A stretch of DNA of 40,357 bases. It comes from an uncultured bacterium. GTDB lineage: Bacteria > Patescibacteriota > Patescibacteriia > UBA1558 > GWA2-36-10. Below are positions 1-7,973 of the stretch, piece by piece. The stretch is from contig CALMZN010000002.1 of NCBI GenBank assembly GCA_937870675.1, forward strand, positions 1 to 40,357, in the 5' to 3' direction. The notes beneath the pieces were generated by a model, which saw nothing but the letters and a program-made list of their open reading frames with translations, was not told the origin of the DNA and made no database searches. How positions within the stretch are numbered: the stretch's first letter is position 1; every line of letters begins with the position of its first letter. A program made the translations under genes and the position numbers.

Positions 1-14
1 GAGCGGCCTGATTT

Positions 15-92
15 GTTAACCCCCTAAATCCCCCTTGACAGGGGGACTTTTTGAAATTCCGCCCCTGTTAAGTGGAGGTTGGAGGGGTTAAA
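15..92. repeat. C/G-rich palindromic repeat, copy R1
   Basis: The block starts TTAACCCCCTAAATCCCCC and ends GGAGGTTGGAGGGGTTAA, with an internal hairpin CCCCCTtgacAGGGGG. Its right end read on the minus strand (TTAACCCCTCCAACCTCC) matches the start of the block at 4965-5095, so the two copies lie in opposite orientation around uvrC-uvrA. The TAA stop of uvrC (88-90) is part of the repeat end. It looks like a REP or MITE-type non-coding element; no transposase is visible. Confidence 0.6.
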
Positions 93-1662
93 TATTTTTC
101 TTGTGTAAATTGCGGTATTTTTTTATAGCAAACCTGTGCGCTTGATTACGCATATATTGGACAAATAGTGATAAAGGACTCAAGCGGGCTAGGCGAAGGG
201 AAGTTTTTTTATTGGGCAAAAATATTTCCTCTTCTTTTTTGGCCAAAGCCATGGTCTTGGCAGTCCAACTTTTTGGTAGAATTTTTGAGACCACACTGAG
301 TTGATTTTTACCACCATCCAAGATGATCAAATCCGGCTCGGGCCATTCCTTGTGTCTAATCCTACGACTCAAAACTTCTTGCATCATCCAAGCATCATTG
401 GGACCAGTCACATATTTTATTTTGAACCAGCGGTATTGGTCAGCGGCAATTTTGCCATCCTGAAAGACGACCATGGCGCCGACTGCCAGCGTGCCTTGAA
501 TATTAGAAATATCATAAATTTCAATACGACGCGGTAAGGTTTTTAATTTGAGCAATGCTTGCAGAGCGTTAAGCTGTTGCCATTTGGTCTGGTCAATATT
601 TCTTTCCAAATGATCTTGGGCATTTTTTTGTACTAGTTCTAGTAATTTTTTATTATGACCTTTTTTCGGTATTAGTATTTTTATTTTGTCACTTAAAATA
701 GTTTGCGTTTTATTTATTTTTCTTGGTAATAGTAGCCCGGCTGGTTGGTCTACTTTGTCACTATAAAATTGGTTGATAAAATTTTCAATAATTTCTGCTT
801 TCGAGAGCTTAGGTTCGTTTTGAATAATAAAATTAAATTTATCACCCAAAATTCCTTGGCGGATTTGCATAACGGTCAAAGCCACGGTTTGTCCGAAGCT
901 GACCAGATTAATAATATCTTGGTTGATATTTTTGGCCGAAATTACTTTTTGTTTGGCTTGCAGTTTTTGCAGGGACTGCAACTGGTCTCTTTTTATTTTG
1001 GCTAGTTCAAAGTTTTTTTCGGCGCTGAATTTTTTTAAGCACGTCAACAAATCGGTCTCTAGTTCTTTGGTATCGCCACGAATTATTTTTTTGGCTTGAT
1101 TTATTAGGTCGTTGTATTCATCGGCGGAAATTAATTTTTCACAAGGACCCAAACAGCGGTGCAGATGATATTCCAAACAAACTTTACCTTTTGGTAAATG
1201 TGTTAGATCGCGACCGCAAGTACGCAAAGGCAAAATGCGATGCAAAAGCCGGACAGTAGTGCGCGCCGCCAGAGTAGAAGTATAGGGGCCAAAATGCTGG
1301 CCTTTTCTTTTTTGTCGGCCATGAATGACCACAATGCGTGGAAAGGGCTCATTAGTAATTACTATGTAGCCCCAATTTTTGTCATCTTTCAAAACTATAT
1401 TGTATTTGGGTTGGTGTTTTTTTATTTGGCTGGCTTCTAGTAGCAAGCTTTCGGTTTCATTGTCTACTAGAGTGTAGCGGATGTGGGCGATTTCTTGGAG
1501 CATCAGCAGTTTTTGTTCAGTCAGCTCACTGCTTTTTTGCCAATAGGAAACTAAGCGGCTTTTTAGATTTTTGGCTTTGCCGATATAGATGATTTGACCC
1601 TGTTTGTTTAGGAAAAAATATACTCCAGGGCTTTTGGGTATTTTTTTGAAATCAGGTATCAT
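88..1662 (-). CDS. uvrC: UvrABC excinuclease subunit C, lacking the C-terminal HhH domain
   Basis: UvrC makes the two incisions around DNA lesions during nucleotide excision repair, acting after UvrA and UvrB. From the chosen start (MIPDF, ATG at 1662) the protein is about 524 aa. It has an N-terminal GIY-YIG nuclease domain (GVY at residues 13-15, YIG at 26-28), a UVR motif near residues 190-225 for UvrB binding, and an RNase H-like C-terminal nuclease region including IYDISNIQG, LIILDGGKNQL and the closing RNQAHRFAI motif. The helix-hairpin-helix pair that normally follows is absent: the protein stops within about 15 residues of that motif, at the edge of repeat R1. Usual UvrC length is near 600 aa. 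An upstream in-frame start (1698) exists, but the -10 box at 1669-1674 favours 1662. Confidence 0.95.
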   Translation of the reverse strand: MIPDFKKIPKSPGVYFFLNKQGQIIYIGKAKNLKSRLVSYWQKSSELTEQKLLMLQEIAHIRYTLVDNETESLLLEASQIKKHQPKYNIVLKDDKNWGYIVITNEPFPRIVVIHGRQKRKGQHFGPYTSTLAARTTVRLLHRILPLRTCGRDLTHLPKGKVCLEYHLHRCLGPCEKLISADEYNDLINQAKKIIRGDTKELETDLLTCLKKFSAEKNFELAKIKRDQLQSLQKLQAKQKVISAKNINQDIINLVSFGQTVALTVMQIRQGILGDKFNFIIQNEPKLSKAEIIENFINQFYSDKVDQPAGLLLPRKINKTQTILSDKIKILIPKKGHNKKLLELVQKNAQDHLERNIDQTKWQQLNALQALLKLKTLPRRIEIYDISNIQGTLAVGAMVVFQDGKIAADQYRWFKIKYVTGPNDAWMMQEVLSRRIRHKEWPEPDLIILDGGKNQLSVVSKILPKSWTAKTMALAKKEEEIFLPNKKTSLRLARLSPLSLFVQYMRNQAHRFAIKKYRNLHKKNI

Positions 1663-1668
1663 ACTCTT

Positions 1669-1677
1669 AATATAGCA
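1669..1677 (-). promoter_or_regulatory. Extended -10 promoter of uvrC, predicted leaderless
   Basis: On the minus strand TGCTATATT is followed by exactly 6 nt (AAGAGT) and then the ATG of uvrC. Initiation about 7 nt after the -10 box would fall on the A of the start codon. No Shine-Dalgarno sequence is visible. Confidence 0.55.
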
Positions 1678-1786
1678 GACATTAAATATTAAAAGCAATT
1701 TTTGATTTTTTAATTGTTTTGAGATAAACTTTATAGCAGTGTTGTGTTCCGGCTGTTTTCATCCTAGCAGAGTGAGGAGGTGTCTT

Positions 1787-1966
1787 ATGAGTGACCCAAG
1801 CTTTCCGCAAGATCCGAGTCAGGATCCAGAGAGAAGGTTGTGTCTTCCCAATCTATGGGATGATGATGAGCTACAGATCCAACCCATCTTAGTTCCGGAG
1901 TCGTTTGTCGGGCGCGATGATCCCAAAGACCAACCGAGGACTGATGAGCCCTCAGAAGCTGTTTAG
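1787..1966 (+). CDS. Small acidic, proline-rich protein of unknown function
   Basis: This is a 59-aa ORF beginning MSDPSFPQDPSQD. It is rich in Asp, Glu and Pro, has no membrane segment and is probably disordered. The start is supported by a strong Shine-Dalgarno GAGGAGG at 1774-1780, 6 nt upstream, which is unusual here because most neighbours have none. A stem-loop terminator follows at 1990-2017, so it looks like a complete single-gene unit. Codon use is more GC-rich than the neighbours. I do not recognise the family. It could instead be part of a structured RNA, but the ribosome-binding site argues for translation. Confidence 0.5.
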   Translation: MSDPSFPQDPSQDPERRLCLPNLWDDDELQIQPILVPESFVGRDDPKDQPRTDEPSEAV

Positions 1967-1989
1967 TAGCCAAGGCTACACTGAGGATG

Positions 1990-2019
1990 GACCCGAGTCT
2001 TTAAGGAGGCTCGGGTCTT
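1990..2019 (+). terminator. Terminator after the small acidic ORF
   Basis: The stem is GACCCGAG (1990-1997) with CTCGGGTC (2010-2017), 8 bp and perfect. The 12-nt loop carries AAGGAGG, a full Shine-Dalgarno sequence. The T-tract afterwards is weak (TTAAATTT). Confidence 0.6.
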
Positions 2020-2044
2020 AAATTTGGCCAAGTGGCTCTAGTTA

Positions 2045-2073
2045 TTGACTTTGCGTCAAAGTCGTGATATCAT
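2045..2073 (+). promoter_or_regulatory. uvrA promoter with overlapping dyad
   Basis: The -35 TTGACT (2045-2050), 17-nt spacer and -10 TATCAT (2068-2073) fit a sigma70 promoter, giving a leader of about 26 nt. An inverted repeat GACTTTG-cgt-CAAAGTC (2047-2063) overlaps the -35 box and spacer, where a repressor could block RNA polymerase. The protein that would bind is unknown. Confidence 0.6.
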
Positions 2074-2105
2074 TTGCAGGATATTATTTTTAAATTTTCG
2101 GACTC

Positions 2106-4958
2106 ATGCCAAAATATATTACTATCAAAGGCGCTAATGTCCATAACTTGAAAAATTTGTCGGTGAAAATTCCGCGCGACAAATTTGTGGTGATCACTGG
2201 TCTTTCGGGATCGGGAAAATCATCACTGGCCTTTGATACAATCTATGCCGAGGGGCAAAGACGTTATGTAGAATCATTATCGTCTTATGCTCGGCAGTTT
2301 TTGGGCTTGATGGACAAGCCCGACGTGGAAAGCATTGATGGTTTGTCGCCAGCTATTTCTATTGATCAGCGCTCCAGTTCACGCAATCCGCGATCGACTG
2401 TCGGCACAGTGACGGAAATTTATGATTATCAGCGCTTGTTGTATGCCAAAATTGGCATACCGCACTGCTACAAGTGCGGACAGCCAGTAGTCAAGCAGAC
2501 CATGCAACAAATTGCCGAAAAAATTTGGCAGTTGCCATCTGATACTGACTTTATGCTTTTGTCGCCTTTGGTTCAGGACAAAAAAGGCGAACACCGAGGA
2601 GCTTTGGACAGAGTCAAGATCGCTGGCTATCGTCGCGTGCGTTTGGATGGCGATATGCTGACTTTGGAAGACGCCCAAAATGTTGATTTGGATAAATACA
2701 AAAAGCATACCATTGAAGTAGTGGTGGATCGCTTGCGACGCGATGATACCAAAGAGACCAAGAGCCGTTTATTGCAGTCAATTGAAACTGCCCTGGATCT
2801 CAGCAATGGCTATATTTCAGTGCATTTGCCACAGGAGAAGAGAGATATTAATTTTAGTGAACATTTTACTTGCCCTAATCATCCGGAAATTTCTTTTGGA
2901 GAAATAGAGGCCAGGAATTTTTCTTTCAATAGTCCGCATGGCGCTTGTCCAGAATGCACTGGCTTGGGTACCAAGCTGACGGTTGATCCAGAATTAGTCA
3001 TACCCAACCCCAAGCTATCTATTGCCGAAGGCGCTATCCGTCCTTGGTCAAGGACTGCGGCCAACCAGTCTTGGTATGCGGCTATTTTGGAGGCCGTGGC
3101 CAAGAAGCATAAATTTTCTACTAGAGTAGCGGTCAATAAACTGACCAAAAAACAATTGGATATAGTGATGCACGGCACTGGTGATGAACGCTATGAATTA
3201 AATTTTTCCACCGATAGATTCAATGGAAATTACAGCCCAACTTTTGAAGGTGTCATACCAAATCTGGCGCGTCGCTACAAAGAAACAGACTCGGATTATA
3301 TCCGTGGCGAGATTGAACGCTATATGCGTATTGATCCTTGCGAGGTCTGCCAAGGCAAGCGCTTGAAGCCAGAAATTTTGGGTATCAAAGTAGCTGGTAA
3401 AAACATCGCCGAAGTATCAGCACTCAATATTGTGGAGTTGCAAAAGTTTTTTACTGAAGTACCAAAGCAACTCAATGAGCGAGAATTACAGATTGCCAAG
3501 CAGATTATCAAAGAAATCAAAGAGCGCTTGAATTTTATGCGCAATGTTGGTTTGGATTATCTGACTTTGGACAGAAACGCCAGCACGCTGTCAGGCGGTG
3601 AGGCCCAGCGCATTCGTCTGGCCACCCAAATCGGCTCTTCTTTGACTGGCGTTTTGTATATTTTGGATGAGCCATCCATTGGTTTGCATCAGCGTGATAA
3701 TGATCGCTTGATTGAGACCTTGAAAACTTTGCGCGACTTGGGCAACACGGTCATTGTGGTAGAGCATGATGAAGAAACCATACTCAACGCCGACTATGTC
3801 ATAGATATCGGTCCGGGCGCTGGCAAACATGGCGGAGAAGTGGTGGCTGAAGGCACGCCTCAGGCCATTATGCGCAACAAGAAATCTTTGACTGGCCAGT
3901 ATTTGCTTGGCGCCAAAACCATTCCCGTGCCAAAAAAGAATCGCGCTGGCAATGGCAAAATGCTGTCAGTCATTGGCGCTAGTGAATTTAATTTGAAAGA
4001 AATTGATGTTAATTTTCCTCTAGGCAAATTCATCAGCATCACGGGTGTTTCTGGCTCTGGCAAATCTACTTTGATGACGGAAATTTTGGCCAAGGCCTTG
4101 ACCAAACATTTTTATCGCTCCAAAGAAAATCCTGGTCAGCACAAAATGATCAAGGGCTTGGAATATATTGATAAAGTGATTGACATCGATCAGTCGCCAA
4201 TTGGTCGCACACCTCGGTCAAACTCCGCTACCTACACTGGCGTCTTTACTTACATCAGAGATTTGTTTGCCGAAGTGCCAGAAGCCAAAATTCGTGGCTA
4301 TCAAGCCGGACGCTTTAGCTTCAATGTCAAAGGCGGTCGTTGTGAAGCTTGTCAGGGCGATGGCGTGATCAAGATTGAAATGAATTTTTTGCCCAATGTC
4401 TATGTAGAGTGCAAAGAATGTCATGGCCACAGATATAATAATGAAGCGCTAGAGATACACTACAAAGGAAAAAATATTTCTGAAGTTTTGCAGATGACTG
4501 TTGAAGAGGCCATGAATTTCTTTGTCAATATTCCCAATATTTATAACAAACTAAAAACTCTTTTTGATGTGGGCTTGGGCTATATCCAGCTGGGCCAATC
4601 AGCCACCACACTGTCTGGTGGTGAAGCCCAACGCATCAAGTTAGCCACGGAATTATCGCGTCGCTCTTCTGGTAAGACACTGTATATACTAGATGAGCCA
4701 ACCACTGGTTTGCACTTTGATGATGTCAAAAGATTGCTAGAAGTTTTGCATCGCTTGGTGGACAAAGGCAACACCGTGCTAGTGATTGAGCACAATCTTG
4801 ATGTGATCAAAAGCTCGGACTGGGTCATAGACCTTGGGCCAGAAGGCGGAGATAAAGGTGGCTATCTAGTGGCCGAAGGCACGCCAAAGCAAGTGGCTAA
4901 AGTAAAAAATAGTTATACCGGACAATATCTGGCCAAGATGTTTAATAAAGCGAAATAA
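2106..4958 (+). CDS. uvrA: UvrABC excinuclease subunit A
   Basis: UvrA is the DNA damage sensor of nucleotide excision repair, a dimeric ABC ATPase that loads UvrB. The 950-aa protein is full length for the family. Visible parts are a first Walker A (GLSGSGKSS, residues 32-40), a CYKC zinc pair near residue 120 in the UvrB-binding region, CEVCQGKRL, a first ABC signature LSGGEAQRIRLA, a second Walker A GVSGSGKSTL, the zinc module CEACQGDG...CKECHGHRY, and a second LSGGEAQRI with ILDEPTTGLH. The ATG at 2106 starts MPKYITIKGA, as usual for UvrA. It lies head-to-head with uvrC across the small acidic ORF. There is no clear Shine-Dalgarno sequence. Confidence 0.98.
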   Translation: MPKYITIKGANVHNLKNLSVKIPRDKFVVITGLSGSGKSSLAFDTIYAEGQRRYVESLSSYARQFLGLMDKPDVESIDGLSPAISIDQRSSSRNPRSTVGTVTEIYDYQRLLYAKIGIPHCYKCGQPVVKQTMQQIAEKIWQLPSDTDFMLLSPLVQDKKGEHRGALDRVKIAGYRRVRLDGDMLTLEDAQNVDLDKYKKHTIEVVVDRLRRDDTKETKSRLLQSIETALDLSNGYISVHLPQEKRDINFSEHFTCPNHPEISFGEIEARNFSFNSPHGACPECTGLGTKLTVDPELVIPNPKLSIAEGAIRPWSRTAANQSWYAAILEAVAKKHKFSTRVAVNKLTKKQLDIVMHGTGDERYELNFSTDRFNGNYSPTFEGVIPNLARRYKETDSDYIRGEIERYMRIDPCEVCQGKRLKPEILGIKVAGKNIAEVSALNIVELQKFFTEVPKQLNERELQIAKQIIKEIKERLNFMRNVGLDYLTLDRNASTLSGGEAQRIRLATQIGSSLTGVLYILDEPSIGLHQRDNDRLIETLKTLRDLGNTVIVVEHDEETILNADYVIDIGPGAGKHGGEVVAEGTPQAIMRNKKSLTGQYLLGAKTIPVPKKNRAGNGKMLSVIGASEFNLKEIDVNFPLGKFISITGVSGSGKSTLMTEILAKALTKHFYRSKENPGQHKMIKGLEYIDKVIDIDQSPIGRTPRSNSATYTGVFTYIRDLFAEVPEAKIRGYQAGRFSFNVKGGRCEACQGDGVIKIEMNFLPNVYVECKECHGHRYNNEALEIHYKGKNISEVLQMTVEEAMNFFVNIPNIYNKLKTLFDVGLGYIQLGQSATTLSGGEAQRIKLATELSRRSSGKTLYILDEPTTGLHFDDVKRLLEVLHRLVDKGNTVLVIEHNLDVIKSSDWVIDLGPEGGDKGGYLVAEGTPKQVAKVKNSYTGQYLAKMFNKAK

Positions 4959-5098
4959 TAACCCCTCCAACCTCCCCTTGACAGGGGAGGAACATTTAAG
5001 CCCCCTATTGTCTCGCCCAGGGGGCGATCACCCTCTGGGTGAAAAGGGGGTTCCTGCCTGCCGGCAGGCAGGTGGGGGATTAGGGGTGGGTTAAATAA
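4959..5098. repeat. C/G-rich palindromic repeat, copy R2
   Basis: The block directly follows the uvrA stop. It begins AACCCCTCCAACCTCCCC, continues with hairpin CCTCCCCttgacaGGGGAGG, a CCCAGGGGG/CCCTCTGGG segment and a perfect 20-bp palindrome at 5053-5072 (CCTGCCTGCC/GGCAGGCAGG), and ends GGGGATTAGGGGTGGGTTAA. Its left end is the reverse complement of the right end of R1 (15-92). No ORF is visible in this gap. Confidence 0.6.
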
Positions 5099-5126
5099 TC
5101 TTGGCCAGTATTTTTTTGGTTATTTG

Positions 5127-5155
5127 TTGAAAAAAAGTGTTTTTAGGGTTAAGAT
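5127..5155 (+). promoter_or_regulatory. Promoter of the nucleotidyltransferase-fold gene, predicted leaderless
   Basis: The -35 TTGAAA (5127-5132), 17-nt spacer and -10 TAAGAT (5150-5155) are followed by exactly 6 nt before the ATG at 5162. The -10 box is a weak match (4 of 6). Confidence 0.4.
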
Positions 5156-5161
5156 TAAGTC

Positions 5162-6106
5162 ATGTTGAACGATTTGGAAAAATCCATTATCAAGACCATT
5201 GCTTATTTTGATGTTTTTAATTTTCCTCTGACTACTTTAGAAATCTGGAAGTGGCTTTATCGCCCTCGAGAAAAATACACCTTGCAGGAGGTGCGTGAGG
5301 TCTTGGAAAGCAGTTTGGAGTTGCAAAATAGGGTGACTTTGCAAGAAGGATTTTTTTCCCTGAAAAAAAGGGACAATATTTACCTGTTGAGAAAACAAAA
5401 TAATAACTGGGCAGAAAGAAAGTTTCAAAAAACCGTACGCTTGGTTAAAATTTTTCGTTATTTACCTTTTGTGCGCATGATCGCGGTCTGTAATAATTTG
5501 TCATACAGCAATTCAAAGGATTCCAGCGATATTGATTTGTTTATTATTACCAAAAAAAATCAGATTTGGCTGGCCAGATGTTATTGCTTACTGATATTAA
5601 AATTTTTTGGTTTGCGTCCCAGCATAGAAAATCATCGCGACAAATTTTGCTTAAGTTTTTTTATTGACGAGGGCTATTTGGATATGCAAGGTGTGATGCT
5701 CGGTCAGCATGATGTGCATTTTGTTTATTGGTTTTCCCAATTTTTGCCAATTTATGATCCCGACAATTTGTTTGCCAAATTGCGGACAGCCAATTCCTGG
5801 TGCCAGGAATATTTGCCCAATGCCTATGCTAATGAATTCATTAACAAAGTAGAGCCGATTTTTTTGTCAGATTTGCTTGGCAAAGTAGTAAGTTTTTTTA
5901 GCCAATTGCCAATCATTGCTGGCTGGCTATACAATCAAGCGCGTGTTTTGCAGATCAAGATTATTGATCACAATATGCGAGCCATGGTCAATATAGACAC
6001 TAGAGTGATTATCAATGAACAAATGCTCAAGTTTCATTCTAATGATCGCCGTGACCAATATTTTCACCAGTGGAAAGAGCGGGTAAAGCAATTATTGACC
6101 CCGTGA
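5162..6106 (+). CDS. Nucleotidyltransferase-fold protein with N-terminal winged-helix-like region
   Basis: The 314-aa protein has the DxD core of the polymerase-beta-type nucleotidyltransferase fold, SSDIDLFII at residues 121-129 with D123 and D125 as candidate metal ligands. The glycine-serine motif expected just before is degenerate (NNLSYSNSKD). The first 90 residues look like a small helical, winged-helix-like domain. The substrate cannot be told from sequence. The next gene is an O-antigen ligase-like protein, so a surface-glycan link is possible but unproven. The last residues and the TGA stop are encoded by the left arm of a palindromic element (6095-6119), which suggests the native C-terminus may have been changed by its insertion. 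Confidence 0.7.
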   Translation: MLNDLEKSIIKTIAYFDVFNFPLTTLEIWKWLYRPREKYTLQEVREVLESSLELQNRVTLQEGFFSLKKRDNIYLLRKQNNNWAERKFQKTVRLVKIFRYLPFVRMIAVCNNLSYSNSKDSSDIDLFIITKKNQIWLARCYCLLILKFFGLRPSIENHRDKFCLSFFIDEGYLDMQGVMLGQHDVHFVYWFSQFLPIYDPDNLFAKLRTANSWCQEYLPNAYANEFINKVEPIFLSDLLGKVVSFFSQLPIIAGWLYNQARVLQIKIIDHNMRAMVNIDTRVIINEQMLKFHSNDRRDQYFHQWKERVKQLLTP

Positions 6107-6208
6107 AATAAATTTAATTTGCGTTAGCATAAAAAAAAGAACGAGTTAACAATTTAGATAAAAAGTTAATATATTATTTTAATAATTAAATTTATTTCAC
6201 GGGGTCAA
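6095..6208. repeat. Long inverted-repeat element, copy A
   Basis: Perfect 25-bp arms at 6095-6119 and 6184-6208 begin TTGACCCCGTGAAAT and end ATTTCACGGGGTCAA, with an AT-rich centre of 64 nt. The left arm contains the stop of the preceding gene. The right arm ends 5 nt before the next ATG and supplies GGGGT as a ribosome-binding candidate. Related elements are at 7992-8132, 10896-11010 and 15487-15624. Confidence 0.8.
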
Positions 6209-6213
6209 TATTT

Positions 6214-7524
6214 ATGAGCAAAAATTTTATACAAAAAAGTTTTGTTTTTCTATTAAGCTTTTTTGTTTTTGTTATCCCTTGGCAAAGTCGATTTATCTAT
6301 AAAGATATCATGCTGGAGGGTCAAATTTGGCAGTTTGGACGCTTGAGTATCTATGCCAGCATGTTGGTTTTGTTCGCCACGGCTTTGGCTTTTGGCTGGC
6401 ATCGTCGTGAGCAGTGGCACTTGTCCAAAAATAAATGGTGGTATGGTTTATTTTTTTATGGCTTGGCCGTCTGTCTTAGTAAGCCCCTACCGCTTTTAGG
6501 TCTTTATTATTTGTTTATTATTTTTGCCGCGATTTTGTTTATCTGGCTGGCACAATATGTCAATAAAAAAAATATTTTGTGGGCTTTGTTGCTTGGTGGT
6601 TTAGGGCAGAGTATTTTGGCAATTTATCAAGGGCTTACGCAAAATATTAGCGCCAACAAATGGCTAGGTATGGCTGAGCAATTAGCCCAAAATCGCGGTG
6701 TGTCTGTTTTGGAGAGCGGGGATATGCGTATTTTAAGGGCTTATGGCGCTTTGCCTCATCCCAATATTTTAGCTGGTTTTTTGGTTTTGGCAATTTTGGC
6801 TGGCTTATATTTGTGGCACAGCATTTACGTCCAAAGCGAACAAGCAGATTGGCAAATTAAAAAAATAAGAAAATATACGCTTAGTTTATGTCTGGTGATA
6901 GTTAGCTTGGTATTGATGAGCTTTGCACTGCTGGCTACTTTTTCTCGTAGCGCCCTGCTAGCAATGCTTGCCACCTTATTGTTTATTTTTGTTTTCAGTA
7001 TAATAAAAAAAGACCGACTTACTATTTATGTGTTTATCAAATACGCGGTTTTGTTGTTTATTACTTTTTTTGCTTTTAATTTGTATTATCCTAATCTATG
7101 GGCTAGCCGTTTTGATTTAAATAATCGTTTGGAAGCCAAATCAATAGAGGACAGGGGCTTGACCTATGGCCAACTGAGTTGGGGCAATCCCCAAGAAATT
7201 ATTTTTGGTCAGGGCTTGGGCTTGAATACTTATTGGGCCCATAAAAAAACCACGCCCTTGTCTGTTGATCAGATGCAACCTATTCACAATTGGTATTTAC
7301 TGGCTTTGACTGAAGTGGGTCTGGTAGGTGTATTTATGTTTTTGGTGTTATTATATTTTTATCTTAAAAAAAGTTTGTTTATAAAAAATAAAAACCAAAT
7401 TTGGTCTTGGAGTTTTGTTTTGTTAATATTGTTATTGGGATTGTTTGATCACTACTTGTGGACTTCTTGGACTGGCTGGCTGATGGTGGGGATAGTAGTA
7501 GCTATCGTTCATAATAAAGAATAA
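6214..7524 (+). CDS. O-antigen ligase/polymerase family membrane protein (WaaL/Wzy-like)
   Basis: This 436-aa polytopic membrane protein has about ten hydrophobic segments. The central motif LRAYGALPHPNILAGF (about residues 172-187), FSRSALLA, and the C-terminal GQGLGLN and QPIHNWYLLALTEVGLVG stretches are typical of the Wzy_C (O-antigen ligase) superfamily. Such proteins transfer lipid-linked sugars or polymerise surface glycan on the outer face of the membrane. In this organism it may modify a surface polysaccharide or glycoprotein; the acceptor is unknown. The start follows directly after palindromic element copy A. No + strand terminator is seen after the stop; the hairpin there has its T-tract on the minus strand. 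Confidence 0.85.
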   Translation: MSKNFIQKSFVFLLSFFVFVIPWQSRFIYKDIMLEGQIWQFGRLSIYASMLVLFATALAFGWHRREQWHLSKNKWWYGLFFYGLAVCLSKPLPLLGLYYLFIIFAAILFIWLAQYVNKKNILWALLLGGLGQSILAIYQGLTQNISANKWLGMAEQLAQNRGVSVLESGDMRILRAYGALPHPNILAGFLVLAILAGLYLWHSIYVQSEQADWQIKKIRKYTLSLCLVIVSLVLMSFALLATFSRSALLAMLATLLFIFVFSIIKKDRLTIYVFIKYAVLLFITFFAFNLYYPNLWASRFDLNNRLEAKSIEDRGLTYGQLSWGNPQEIIFGQGLGLNTYWAHKKTTPLSVDQMQPIHNWYLLALTEVGLVGVFMFLVLLYFYLKKSLFIKNKNQIWSWSFVLLILLLGLFDHYLWTSWTGWLMVGIVVAIVHNKE

Positions 7525-7562
7525 AAAAGCCCTAGCCGCCGTGTGTAATCGGTGGCTAGGGC
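7523..7562 (-). terminator. Terminator of the small minus-strand membrane protein
   Basis: On the minus strand a 12-bp stem (7551-7562 with 7529-7540, one G-T pair), a 10-nt loop and TTTTTTAT follow the stop at 7581. The + strand reading lacks a T-tract. Confidence 0.8.
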
Positions 7563-7580
7563 ACGAAGTCGAAAAGAACA

Positions 7581-7826
7581 TCACAACACCACATTCTTGG
7601 CGCTGTTGTGCAACCAGTGCCTGAAATCGAGGGCGCGAGCCATGATGTAGGCGCCGAAAAAGAGCATGACGTGAAACAGGTCTAAAACTCCCTCCCCGAA
7701 CCTCATCTTTGAATATCTCAGGAACTTGGTGATGTTGTCAGGCAGATTCATGCCCCAGATGCAGATGGTGTAGAAGAGTCGAAGGAATTTGTCGATCAGG
7801 CGATTCTTGTGGTAGATAGTGCGCAT
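7581..7826 (-). CDS. Small hydrophobic protein of unknown function
   Basis: This 81-aa ORF starts MRTIYHKNRLIDKF and has one or two hydrophobic stretches (IDKFLRLFYTICIWGM and VLDLFHVMLFFGAYIMA). It ends in a basic, His-containing tail. The start is backed by a strong Shine-Dalgarno GGGAGGTG (7831-7838 on the minus strand), 4 nt before ATG, and a strong terminator follows. Both make a real gene likely. It is divergent from groES. I do not recognise the family. Like the 59-aa ORF at 1787 it has a strong ribosome-binding site and its own terminator, in contrast to most genes here. Confidence 0.6.
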   Translation of the reverse strand: MRTIYHKNRLIDKFLRLFYTICIWGMNLPDNITKFLRYSKMRFGEGVLDLFHVMLFFGAYIMARALDFRHWLHNSAKNVVL

Positions 7827-7897
7827 GTTTCACCTCCCAAGTGGTGGATGTTTCTATTCACGATAGTTCAAATGAAATCATTTTATTGGATATTTGT

Positions 7898-7929
7898 CAA
7901 CCTTCGAGGTTGCTCAACCTCGAAGGTTG
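7898..7929. repeat. 15-bp perfect inverted repeat upstream of the groESL promoter
   Basis: The arms CAACCTTCGAGGTTG (7898-7912) and CAACCTCGAAGGTTG (7915-7929) are separated by 2 nt. Each arm is itself nearly palindromic (AACCT-tcg-AGGTT). It lies between the divergent small membrane protein and groES. It may be a repeat of the REP type or an operator. Confidence 0.6.
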
Positions 7930-7944
7930 GTCAAGTCATAATAC

Positions 7945-7973
7945 TTGACAATTTTTGGTTAGCACTCTAAAAT
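7945..7973 (+). promoter_or_regulatory. groESL sigma70 promoter
   Basis: TTGACA (7945-7950), a 17-nt spacer and TAAAAT (7968-7973) form a near-consensus promoter. The -10 box is inside the CIRCE spacer, so a bound repressor would occlude it. Predicted transcription start is about 7980. Confidence 0.85.

Noticed and set aside
7529..7562. Terminator of the O-antigen ligase gene
   Set aside because: On the + strand the stem is followed by ACGAAG, with no T-tract. The T-tract is on the minus strand, so it belongs to the converging small gene.
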